Source of the DNA: Pollenia angustigena | Taxonomy: Eukaryota > Arthropoda > Insecta > Diptera > Polleniidae | Direction: 5' to 3' | NCBI GenBank assembly: GCA_930367215.1 | Contig: OV884060.1 | Coordinates: 211,733,253 to 211,797,252 of the forward strand | Length of the DNA: 64,000 nucleotides | Shown: in pieces, positions 54,365-64,000 of the stretch | Position numbering within the stretch: position 1 is the first letter of the stretch | Layout of the letters: each line of letters starts with the position of its first letter | Position numbers and translations under genes: made by a program | The notes under the pieces: model-generated | What the model was told of the DNA's origin: nothing | Seen by the model: the letters and a program-made list of their open reading frames with translations, nothing else | Databases searched by the model: none

Positions 54365-54881
54365 CCTTTTGAAAATTCATAAATAAATAAGAAGTGTTGT
54401 TTATTTAAAAAAAATCCCGAAATCCCGGAATTTCGAGATCGGGATTTCAAAACAAACTGAACCGCAACTGAACAGAAAAACTAACGAATTTCATAAGTTT
54501 TTTAATAACAAAAACAAGTCAGCTGATTCGTTACAGAACAGAAAGTAAAGACTAATTCTGCCTTAACTTTTAAGTTCACCACAACACGAGTAAATAATAT
54601 TTAAGTAAGTAAATAACATTGTAAAAAAAAAACAATATTACTAAGTACATTTTTTTCAGAAAAAACAACGTTTGTTTAACTAATGCATTTGTTTAACGTG
54701 GTTTGTGTTTTGTTATTTTTGTTCTGATTACGCCATTTGTGTTGATTCCTGCGGCCTGTTTTTACACCTTGCCACTTCACTACCAAAAAAAGCTTTCTGT
54801 CTCGTTCTTCGAAAGCTGCCCTCGCAACTGATTTGGGCCTTTTTCACATGTCACTTTTTACAGTTCTGTTAGTATTCTCTG
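54038..54881. mobile_element. MITE train unit 4: diverged, enlarged CACARAG family member
   Basis: Starts CACAGAAAAATAACAGAACT right after GTTTCAGC and ends ...ACAGTTCTGTTAGTATTCTCTG right before GTTTCAAC (54882-54889). About 570 bp of foreign AT-rich DNA, including the TA microsatellite, interrupts it between about 54135 and 54700. Confidence 0.7.
54279..54361. repeat. (TA)n microsatellite, ~41 units
   Basis: An uninterrupted TA run of about 82 bp. Confidence 0.95.
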
Positions 54882-55025
54882 GTTTCAACACCACCTGTAG
54901 TTAATTCGCCTTGGGACATTTTTTATACATTGATTTTGACAACTGATTTGACATATAAACTAGATATTTTTCAGAGCGAATTCGGGCGAGTCTACTTGTT
55001 ATGAATATTCCTGTTATGATATCAC

Positions 55026-56806
55026 CATGATACAAATACAGAAGGTAGTTCCACTCTCTCTTTTTGTCGCCATATTAACGTTCTGACGTTTATCGGAATT
55101 ATGAAAATGTGTGCTACCATAGTTTATTAAATAATCCCATTTTTCTGTTTTTGTTTTGTTTTTTATTTGAAGTTTGGAAAAATTATATAAAAATTTATAT
55201 TAAACAATTTATATTAAAAAGCTTTAAAATTTGCTAATGTTGAAAATAAGAAGTTACATAAATAAAATATATTTAAAAAAAGTAAATAACATTTATCAAA
55301 CGTTATTTTGTACTTCTGATTCGATGCGGAAGAGTTTGTGCAGCTGTGTCAAACACATAAAAAATATTGGTTCTAGACCCAGAATCGATCTAACGATGTA
55401 CGTCCGTCCAACTGGCTGGCTTTCCATGCACACTGTGTGCGAAAATTTAAAATGTTAAAAGAACGCAATTTTGAAGATAATTTAATGAATTTTTTTATAG
55501 GAAGTTCTAATTGTCACAAGGAAGAACCTTTTTATACCCACAATTGATAATGGTATTATGCATTTGTCCTCATGTTTGTAACTCCTTAAAATGTTGCTCC
55601 CATCCTTACATACATATCACTTTCTGAGTCGATCTAACGATGTCCGTCCGTCTGGCTTAAACTTATGCGCAAAGTACAGGTCCCAATTTTAGTGATAATT
55701 TGACAAATTTTGGCACATAGGTTCTAATTGGCACAAGGACCAAGCCTGTTGATCGGTCCATAATTGAAATCTGTCCATTGACCATTGCTTCCATACAAAT
55801 ACTAATCCCGAAAATAGTTTTTATGCCATTACTTACTTATAAATGTAAGTATTTACATTAAAATTGTCGACAATGACTTTTACAATAGCTACTTTGTCAA
55901 AATATTGTGCAGGTGGGTCAAAAATTAACCATAGGTGCCGTATAAACCATCTTCCTAAAATTACTTTAAGGAAAGCAAATTCTATATAGATGAAGAAATC
56001 TAAATAATATTCGGCACTGAATAACAGTATTTTGTTCTGCCGGGTCCATATTGCCCATGGATCCCATATAGACTTAACTTGCAAAAAGTTGTTCTTTTAT
56101 TCTGTGGTGGAGGGTCGGGCTTAACCAACTATACTTTTAAATCTCTGGGAAGAAATAAAGCTACTAAATGATGTGGTATACGATAGCCTTGAAAAATTTA
56201 TAAACTTTTTATCTGAATGCGGGCTTAACAAACCAAGCAACGATTTTTTGCCTAAAGTTGAACATCTTAATTCAACATTTGCCCAAATTAATAGTGATTT
56301 TTATATACAAAGCCCAGTTGTATGAAAAAATTTTATATGTAATTAAAATGTTGTATTAAATGCAAATATTATAAAAAGGTTATTTTTGGGAAGAATCTTT
56401 TTTTAATACATAAAACAATTTAAAATTATTTGTTCAAAGGTGAAGTAATTGTAGCTTGAATTTTGTTTTATAAATTTTAATTTCTTTTTAATTAAGATAG
56501 ACCATACAAATAATGTTTTTTTTTTTAATTTTCGGGAAAACCCCTATTTATGTATATAATTAGTAAATAACGCTGTTTTTAATTTTGATCTCTTAAGAAA
56601 ATTAAAGTGCTTAAAAATTCACATTAAAGCTGTTAATGCAAATTACACATCTTGTCTTATAATTTACAAACGGAATTTGTTGCCTTTTTTAATATGTGGC
56701 AACGATTTTTTTAATATTTACAAAAAACCAACTTCAAATAATTCCGATAAACTTCAAAAAAATAATTGTGAGAAAGAAATGGAACTACCTTGTGTATTTG
56801 TATCAT
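55026..56806. mobile_element. hAT-like element CATGATACAAATACA, 8-bp TSD GATATCAC
   Basis: 1,781 bp with ends (C)ATGATACAAATACA and AAGGTAGTTCCA in inverted orientation, then TTTATCGGAATTAT in both arms. It is flanked by GATATCAC (55018-55025, 56807-56814). It contains an 'ACCCACA' dispersed repeat (about 55370-56110) and the open frame at 56125-56325. Confidence 0.7.
56125..56325 (+). CDS. Unrecognised 66-residue open frame, exon-like
   Basis: Follows an in-frame TAA and has no ATG of its own near its start. It reads TILLNLWEEIKLLNDVVYDS, then LEKFINFLSECG, then ends FYIQSPVV*. The composition is protein-like (amphipathic, not AT-driven low complexity) in contrast to the surrounding DNA. 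It may be a terminal exon captured by, or native to, the hAT element that contains it. I cannot assign a family. Confidence 0.2.
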   Translation, partial: PTILLNLWEEIKLLNDVVYDSLEKFINFLSECGLNKPSNDFLPKVEHLNSTFAQINSDFYIQSPVV

Positions 56807-57202
56807 GATATCACTATTTAGTTTTTTTTTTTATATTGGCTGGCGATTCCAAATATATTTGAAAACAAAAAAAAAAAATTTAGAATTTATATGCGAATGA
56901 AATCAAGCTATTTTTCTCTTGTAAATAGCTCCTTGATATCGAATATAAGGCATCATTTAAAGAACATAAAAAACTGGTGCAAGGAAAACTATATTCACCT
57001 TGATGTTAAGAAGTCTGAGGATTCATCTACGTCTAGCAATACGAATTGAACAACTTAAATGTGAAGCCTAAATAGAACCCGCAATAAACAATACTTTTAT
57101 GCAAAAAAAAAAGAAATTTTAATATAAAATTACATGTAAATTTACTGTTTAGAATATTTTTAGCAGAAAAACGTTTTATATTCATAATCGTGATGTCACT
57201 TA

Positions 57203-57364
57203 AGGCCGTTACACACTATCCCACAAAGTCTTTCGTATTTTATAAAAATGCAACCCTGTCATGATAAGTTGTTATTGTTTTTTGAAAATTTATAAACAAT
57301 AATTACATCAGGGAAGCATTTTCATAAAATACGTAAGACTTTGTGGGATAGTGTGTAACGGCCT
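57203..57364. mobile_element. AGGCC-type MITE, TTA target (PIF/Harbinger-like)
   Basis: 162 bp with ends AGGCCGTTACACACTATCCC inverted (arms about 45 bp), flanked by TTA (57200-57202, 57365-57367). It lies about 550 bp upstream of the METTL6 start codon. Confidence 0.8.
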
Positions 57365-57913
57365 TTACGATTGGCTGAAAATACAAAAATTGTGTGAATG
57401 ATAGTGAAAAAGTGTGAGTGTATTGAGTTTTTCGAACTTGCACTTGCATGTGGCAAGGGGGGGGGGTTAGAACATAAAAAAATTGGTGTATTTTATAAAA
57501 TAAATTTGTAACAAAATATTTTTTTAGCTTAGTGAAAAAACAGCATTCAAATATATTATAAAGCATAAAAAAAATTTGTAATATTTACCAAAATTAGGAC
57601 TACAAAAGAATTCTTTAGTTTCGTAAAGTAAAGAAATGCTAGAGTTAACTTATTTTCGTTAATAGAACAAAATGTTGTAAATAGAACAAAAAAGGGAGCT
57701 ACGAAAGTTTCTTTCGTCAAGCGAAATATATTGCAGCGACAAAAGTGCACACTGTAAACTTACCCATTTAAAACCAGTGCTGTAAAGCACATTATAAGTT
57801 TATCATCTACGAAATGTAACCGGTTATGCAAAACCGCAACAAAAGTCAAATAATATCACACTAACAACGTGAAACGACTCCTTTTATTTATTAACAAATT
57901 AAACAAAATAAAT

Positions 57914-58774
57914 ATGGAAAATTTTGATAATGACAGTCAGCTAACAGAGGATTGCTTTACCACAAATGAAAAATCATTAACTGATGATGAGAAACAAAAA
58001 CTTTCGGAACAAAATAAAAGATTAATACCGGAATTTAAAGCTCGACAACTGGAGGCTCAATCACAAAAACATTGGGATCTATTTTATAAACGTAATGAGA
58101 CTAGGTTTTTCAAAGATCGAAGATGGACTACAAGAGAATTTAAAGAATTAATACAGGAAGGTGAAATTGATAATTCCACACAGAGATGTAGGAAACTGTT
58201 AGAAGTTGGTTGTGGAGTGGGGAATTTTGTTTACCCCTTAATGGAAGAACTTGAGTCGTTGGGTCAATTAAATAACTATTTTTATGCCTGTGATTTTTCG
58301 CCCCGAGCAGTGGAGTTTGTACGCACGAATCCAAAATATGACGAAACAAAAATTAATGCTTTCCAATGTGACATCACAGCAGATACCATACATGAATACA
58401 TTCTACCAGATAGCTTAGATATTATATCCATGATTTTTGTGTTATCCGCCATAGCTCCGGAAAAATTCCATATTGTAATTAAGAACTTGCATAAAATTTT
58501 AAAACCTGGAGGTATTGTTCTATTCCGAGATTATGGTCGTTATGATATGGCTCAGTTAAGATTTAAATCGGGCCACAAAATTGCTGAAAACTTCTATATG
58601 CGTCAGGATGGCACCAGAAGTTATTACTTTGCCGAACAGGAATTAGCTAACTTATTTAAAGAAAACGATTTTGAAATTATAAGCAATTATTATGTGTATC
58701 GTCGTACCTTGAATGTTAAGGAGGGTATAGATGTTCCAAGAATATTTTTGCAGGGTAAATTTAAGAAATTATAA
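57914..58774 (+). CDS. Mettl6: METTL6-like tRNA N3-methylcytidine methyltransferase
   Basis: 286 aa, apparently a single exon, close to the length of human METTL6 (about 280 aa). The family uses S-adenosylmethionine to make m3C at position 32 of tRNA-Ser, working with seryl-tRNA synthetase. Seen: the WDLFYKRN block (54-61) and FFKDRRWTTREF (65-76), which distinguish the METTL2/6/8 group; SAM-binding motif I EVGCGVGN (97-104); ACDFSPRAV (125-133); FVLSAIAPEKF (175-185); LKPGG (196-200); FRDYGRYD (204-211); and RQDGTRSYYF (230-239). No N-terminal RNA-binding or mitochondrial extension is seen, favouring METTL6 over METTL2/8. The start is taken at ATG 57914 (context AATATGG); the frame is open 45 nt further upstream but without an ATG. 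No frame breaks or missing motifs. Confidence 0.93.
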   Translation: MENFDNDSQLTEDCFTTNEKSLTDDEKQKLSEQNKRLIPEFKARQLEAQSQKHWDLFYKRNETRFFKDRRWTTREFKELIQEGEIDNSTQRCRKLLEVGCGVGNFVYPLMEELESLGQLNNYFYACDFSPRAVEFVRTNPKYDETKINAFQCDITADTIHEYILPDSLDIISMIFVLSAIAPEKFHIVIKNLHKILKPGGIVLFRDYGRYDMAQLRFKSGHKIAENFYMRQDGTRSYYFAEQELANLFKENDFEIISNYYVYRRTLNVKEGIDVPRIFLQGKFKKL

Positions 58775-58990
58775 TTTTGCATTTATGATGAAATATCTTT
58801 GACGTTAAGCAAAAAGATCTTCAGTCAAAAAATCCATTTTGAGTTTTTGACAACGTTTAACTCTTTCGTTTGGTATCAATAACGTTAGTCTATGACAACT
58901 GTTCCCAATCGCATTCATTTGCTCTTAAGATAACAACTCAATTAAATAAGACGATTCAATTATTTTCTATTATTAATTACAGTTTCTAGC

Positions 58991-59921
58991 GGCTCCGTGC
59001 AATAACTCCCAGGTGCAATAAGTCCCAGTGCAATAACTCCCAATGAATTAAATCCCAAAATAAATGAAATAAGTCCCAAACTGGAAAAAAGAAATAAATC
59101 CCAAAAAAAGAAATAATTTCCAAGTCTTAAATGAAACAAACCCCAACTTTTTGGGAGCTATTTCATAATGAAATAACTCCTAAAGACATTAATAAAATAA
59201 CTTCCAAAAACAGTCCATCGAAAAGAAATGAAATAAGACCCAAAAAAAATTAAACAGTTTCCAAAGAAATTTATTATATATGTATTCGTTTTACTTGAAT
59301 ATTTACATATTAGGTTACCAAAAAACTAACATTGAGTCCTCGATATTTTGACAACAAATGGGGCATTTTATTACATCCTGACCTCCTCCAATGGTAACTG
59401 CCTGCAGTTTAAGCACGCCGGGTACAAGGATTACCTCCTCTATGGTATAACAAACATCGGCTTCGCTAACTAAAGCAAACACCGGCTTCGCTAACTAAAG
59501 CTTCTCTGCATAGACGGCCTTCGGCCGGTCGCAAGGATTTTATACTCTATGGTATAACAAACACCGGCTTCGCTAACTAAAGCTTTTCTGCATAGCCGGC
59601 CTTATTAATAATTGAAAATGAAAAAACTCCCACAAAAAATGAAATAACTCCCACAGCAAATGAAATAACACCGAAAACCAAAATAAAATGAAATAACTTC
59701 CACCTTAATTTTTTCGGGGACTTATTTCATTTGGATTTTATTTCATTATGAAATAACTCCCAGGCAAAAAATGAAATAACTTCCAAAAAAATGAAATAAA
59801 ACCAAGAGGGCTGGGAGCTATTTCATAATGAAATTACTCCCACATTTGTATGAAAAATTTTTGGGTCTAATTTCATTTTTTTCTTGGGACTTATTGCACC
59901 TGGGAGTTATTGCACGGAGCC
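58991..59921. mobile_element. Foldback element B with phrase-built arms, 9-bp TSD GTTTCTAGC
   Basis: 931 bp, perfect inverted ends GGCTCCGTGCAATAACTCCC, flanked by GTTTCTAGC (58982-58990, 59922-59930). The arms are irregular repeats of AAATGAAATAACTCCCA-like phrases, inverted on the right. The core (about 59405-59605) carries two-plus units with CTATGGTATAACAAACACC, GGCTTCGCTAACTAAAGC and GGCCTTCGGCCGG, as in the element at 32640. It begins 217 bp after the METTL6 stop codon. Confidence 0.82.
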
Positions 59922-59930
59922 GTTTCTAGC

Positions 59931-61286
59931 TTTAGACCTTTTTGCCTAATTTTAAATATATCACAAAAAAATGATGTTTTTAATAAAATAATGTGTTGTG
60001 GTAGTTCTTACTATAAACCAAGGAAAATTTTAAATTTTTTAATATTGCATACATACATACATTGTTATTAAAAGAAATTTAAGCACACCTGAGGACGTTA
60101 ATATAAGAACTAGCAAAACATTTTCCGAAAATTAATAGTTATTAAGCAAAAACAATGAAAATATTTCGATTTTAAAAACAAAATGATTTTAAAATATTTC
60201 GTTTTTTCAAAATGTTTAAAAAAATAAGTTTCTAATACAATTTCCTTTTATTTCCGTGCATATTCTTAAAATTTTTATATTATGCATATAAGGTAAGTGT
60301 TCCGTATTTTGAACAAAAAAATTAAGACTATAATTAAATAATGGTTTTAAAATCATTTGAACTTCATCACAACATTTAAAATTGATCTTTTTGATTTGAT
60401 CACGATATCGACAGCACGAAAGAAACTAGGAAGGTAAAATTTGGCTTTATATTCTTAATATGTAAACTTTGTTTTTTTTTATTAAAAATTAGCCAAATCG
60501 AGTAATTGTTTAACCTAGTTCACATAAAAATGTTCTTTTCAGGTACTTGACTAGTAGAATCAAAGAGCTCAAATGTTTATACAAAGATTCGATTCGAAAG
60601 ATTACATTTTCGAAAATACAATAACCGCCGATTACTAAAAACTTTGTTTTTTTTATTTAAAGCTAAATTTAAATGAAGGAAAAACAATCCAAAATGTATT
60701 ATTGTCTTAAAGTTAATTGCCTTATTCATTTCTGTAATACAATTAGATTATGAATTATTGCAATATTTGTTTTTATAATGTATATGTATTAGTTTATTTT
60801 TCAATTTTTTCATTAAATTGTTAATAACATGTATTTTATTTTTAATTAACGTTCAATAAATACATTTATGATTTTCATAAGTCTGTTTTTAATTATATAT
60901 AAATTACATAATATATATTGGGTTTAGATTTTTCACACAAATATATTGATTATTATTTGTTTTTAAATTTAATGTATTTTACAAATGATAACTACAGTTT
61001 AACTGGCTATAGGGGACATGTAAACAAACAACACAATTTTATGTACATATCGTCATCTTAAAGACCTAATAACCGATCTGCAAAAATTTCAAAATTGAGT
61101 TTTTTATGGATTTTTATTTCCTGTATCATAACGCATATGTGTGCCAAATTTTGAATATGTAAAATTACAAATGACAAAGTTTTTGTACCTAGAGGACCGT
61201 TACGCACAAAAAAAAGAGAAAAATAAATCATCAAAAATCACGGTAAAAGTTTAATTTTGTTGCATAGTGTAATTTAGACAAACAAT
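59931..61286. other. Unassigned AT-rich stretch
   Basis: No gene, terminal repeats or arrays recognised. Confidence 0.4.
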
Positions 61287-61938
61287 AAGGGTATTCATTT
61301 CAAAATTTTTTTGGTTGGAAAAAAGGAAAATTACACCTTATTGACGTGAACGGTATTTTTTTAGTTAAAGGTATAAAACTGTCAAAAACAAAAATCTGTC
61401 TATAATTCTTGGAAGTAATTAATATTTTTCAAGATGCCAAATAAAAGAGTTAAAATTGAATTAATTGATTATTTAATTGTCACGTCATTTTTAAGTTCTT
61501 TTTTTATATTTTTTTGTATAGAATTCATTTTTAATTTAGTTTTGAAAATCGACGTTTTAAAAAAGTAAAATTTGATTTAATAAAAATGGAGTTTTAAGAA
61601 TCATAGTTGATTATCTTAAAAAGAAATGTAAATTTTAGTGCTTTTTGTGAAAAATAACAACATTTTTAATATGGTGGCAACCACACTCAATTGGAAGTTT
61701 GTGAATTGCCAACTCTTAAAAAATTGTAAAATTATAACTAAAAAAAAAATACCGTTCACGTCAATAAGGTGTAATTTTCCATTTTTCCAACCAAAAAAAT
61801 TTTTAAATGAATACCCTTAAAGCTTGTTTAAATTGCAACTTTCGGTGGAAAAGTTTTTCCTTGTGTTTGTTGTAACAAAAATTACATTTTTCCACTTTTC
61901 CATTTTCCAACAAATAAAAAAACTGAAATGAATACCCT
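61287..61938. mobile_element. TA-inserted MITE AGGGTATTCATTTCA, copy 2
   Basis: 652 bp with ends AGGGTATTCATTTCA inverted, between TA dinucleotides (61285-61286, 61939-61940). Inverted and largely collinear with 46137-46715; shared words include CCGTTCACGTCAATAAGGTG and ATATGGTGGCAACCACACTC. Confidence 0.75.
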
Positions 61939-61939
61939 T

Positions 61940-63600
61940 ATTAAGTACTTGTTTTTGCTTAAACCAGTAAAAGAAACTACTACTGTAATTATCTAATGTA
62001 TATAATATTCATGTGTATAAAGAAATTTTTATTTATTCATACTAATTAGTACTGCTGATAGGTTATTTGGTTTCAGATTTTTACAATTCCAAAAAACCTA
62101 AGTGTCATAACATAAGCTGTGATTAAAAAAACAAAATTTTCTCAACCGATATACATATATTACTGGTTTCATTTTAATCAAAATGTGTAATTTTCCTTTC
62201 AATATCGTTAATAGTTCCAATTTTATAACGTTTTTTCCCTCTCCTGTAAACGTTTGAAAACTGCAGATAGGTTATTTCGTCTTTTAGGTGACGATATATT
62301 AAATATGTAATTGGAATTATTTAATATTTTTCTAACACCAAATCAAATTTAAAATAATTTTTTTTTTTTTTTTTGAAAATTCATAAAATTTTTATTTCCG
62401 AAATCTCTAAATTAAATTAACTGCCTTGCCGGTTTTTCAAAATAAAACAAAAATTTTTGCTTGGGAATTTATATTTAAAAAACAATCAAAAACTCAAATT
62501 TGTTTTCGTTTTCAATATAAATTTCTAAACGAAAATTTTTATTTTAGTTGGAAAAAAAAACAGGTAGTTAATGTCGCACTTGATCATTTAGAGGAAATCA
62601 ATTCAAAATTTAAACATTTTCAGTAGAAGCAAAACTATTTTTAATTTGATATTAAAGCCATATGAAAAAGAATTTTTACACCAACCGTTTCATTACCAAA
62701 AAGTAGACAAAATAGCAAGATTTTTTTTTTTACAGCGGGTAGATATGAATATGACGTTTCGATTTTTTCCAAAAAATAGTGAATAAATAAAAATTTTAAA
62801 TTAATCCCCTTTTCATGATCAAGTGCGATATAATTATGTTATTATTGACCTTGCAAGGCTTTATTATACAAACTTTAAAAAATGAAATTCTAAATTTTTA
62901 AAATAATTTACATAACTAAAATGCTTATACACATTTTAAATTTATTCAAACTATCTAAACCACTAAAGCTTTGTTCACAATTCTTCTATTTTATTTCTTC
63001 CCAAAGTATTTCATATATTTTCCTTTCATTTTTCGAACAAATATGTAACTAAAGTTCTTTTTAAAAAGTTGAGTCTACTTCAGCAACAATTTGTAAAAAA
63101 TTATAAATGACGTTCTTATTTTTTTTTTCTTTAGTTTTGAATAAAAGGTTTTAAAAAATACATAATATTGTTGTGAGAAAAACATGCAAGCATTTTCTTT
63201 ATTAAAAATGTGTGTGGTTGCGAAAAATATTGTTGCTCTATTATGAACACCTTTGGAAAAAGTAATTTTAAATTCTAATAAACTTAACTCAATTAAAAAT
63301 TCTCCAAAATTATTTCAAAATTATCAAAGCTTTAAAATTTTTTGTATTTCAGACATTTTTTTAAATAAAATTTTTTGCATTTTAAAATTTTTGTAAAATT
63401 CTAATATGTACGTATATTTTTTTAAACACATTTTTGTGATATTTAAAGAATTTATAAATAATAATTTTTAAATTGCCAAAAAATTATATTTTTCAAAATT
63501 ATGTACATATTAGAGTTTCCCATCTGAATTTTTCACATTTTTCATTCTAAAATTTTTTTATAAACTTTTATCTCTTTAAACATTTTTTCATTTTTCGAAT
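61940..63600. other. Unassigned AT-rich stretch
   Basis: Very AT-rich with homopolymer runs. No coding or repeat structure can be supported. Confidence 0.4.
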
Positions 63601-63614
63601 TTATTCTATGAGTT

Positions 63615-63985
63615 AAATTTCAGGTCTGTATTTTATAAAGTAACACTATCCAGTGAGACACAAAGAATGCTGACGAAGGCCGTAGCGGGCCAGAAAATGC
63701 ATTACATTCTGCTGGTGTCTAATAATTGTAAATTTTTCTGTACATTCAATATACTTCATTGCTTTCCAAAGGAAGGCTTAGGTAAAATGTAAAAAGAAAA
63801 TACAATATAATAGTCTGATAGTGTATAAAGTCATTTCTGAAAAATTAAAAGAATAGAACTATTACAAAAAAGCTTTATAAAATACAGACCTGAAATTTAA
63901 CTCATAGAATAAATTCGAAAAATGAAAAAATGTTTAATATAATATAAAGTTACCTTCACAAGGAAATAATTCCCAGTTTCTTTTA
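63615..63985 (-). repeat. Third copy of the 300-bp module seen at 44.3-45.0 kb
   Basis: Matches 44749-45060 closely (AGTGAGACACAAAGAATGCT, GGCCGTAGCGGGCCAG, TTCCTTTGGAAAGCAATG-like), with scattered changes and an outer AATTCCCAGTTTCT end. Confidence 0.7.
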
Positions 63986-64000
63986 TCTCTTTTTAATTTA

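Noticed and set aside
54173..54450. Open frames of alternating Tyr/Ile on both strands
   Set aside because: Pure translation of the (TA)n microsatellite.
57457..57466. Run of ten G as a regulatory site
   Set aside because: A single homopolymer, with no evidence of function.
57869..57913. Upstream extension of the METTL6 frame
   Set aside because: The extension begins at GTG and contains no ATG; the first ATG at 57914 fits the family length.

Overview
The window is AT-rich nuclear DNA from an insect, most likely a higher (calyptrate-like) fly. This rests on intron style (GTRAGT donors, 57-100 nt short introns) and the mix of mobile elements: Transib, Tc1/mariner, hAT, PIF/Harbinger-like, Helitrons and decayed non-LTR LINEs. 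The species is an inference; nothing fixes it.

Two host genes are supported. On the minus strand, the 5' part of a focadhesin (FOCAD) orthologue has four coding exons (52429-52158, 3307-3089, 3031-2008, 1907-1663). They join in frame with clean splice sites and continue off the left edge. Its first intron is 48,850 bp and fills 76% of the window. On the plus strand, divergent from FOCAD and 5.5 kb from its start codon, is an apparently single-exon METTL6-type tRNA m3C methyltransferase (57914-58774).

Almost everything else is transposable elements. The standout is a complete Transib element (5044-8243). It has RSS-like termini (CACAGTR, 22/23-bp spacer, GCAAAAATC), a perfect 5-bp target duplication (CGCCG) and an uninterrupted 667-aa RAG1-like transposase with all three acidic catalytic residues and the zinc ligands in place. 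To its right lie decayed LINE, Tc1, mariner and Harbinger-type remnants (8.6-31.7 kb). Next comes a 5.2-kb hAT element swollen by nested insertions, including a foldback element inside a MITE (31.8-37.0 kb), then a non-autonomous Helitron (37.8-39.0 kb). Four hAT-like elements follow, in line within one TA-rich stretch (40.5-47.8 kb), then inverted MITE pairs (48-51.6 kb).

Between FOCAD and METTL6 is a train of four MITEs from three families, each separated by the same 8-bp word GTTTCAAC (one copy GTTTCAGC). Downstream of METTL6 is a second member of the foldback family: 9-bp target duplication, arms made of repeated short phrases, and a GGCCTTCGGCC core shared with the 32.6-kb copy.

No rRNA, intact tRNA, CRISPR array or operon-like structure is present. 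Long stretches (22.6-24.3, 25.6-27.4, 27.7-28.8, 59.9-61.3 and 61.9-63.6 kb) hold only AT-rich DNA in which I recognise nothing.
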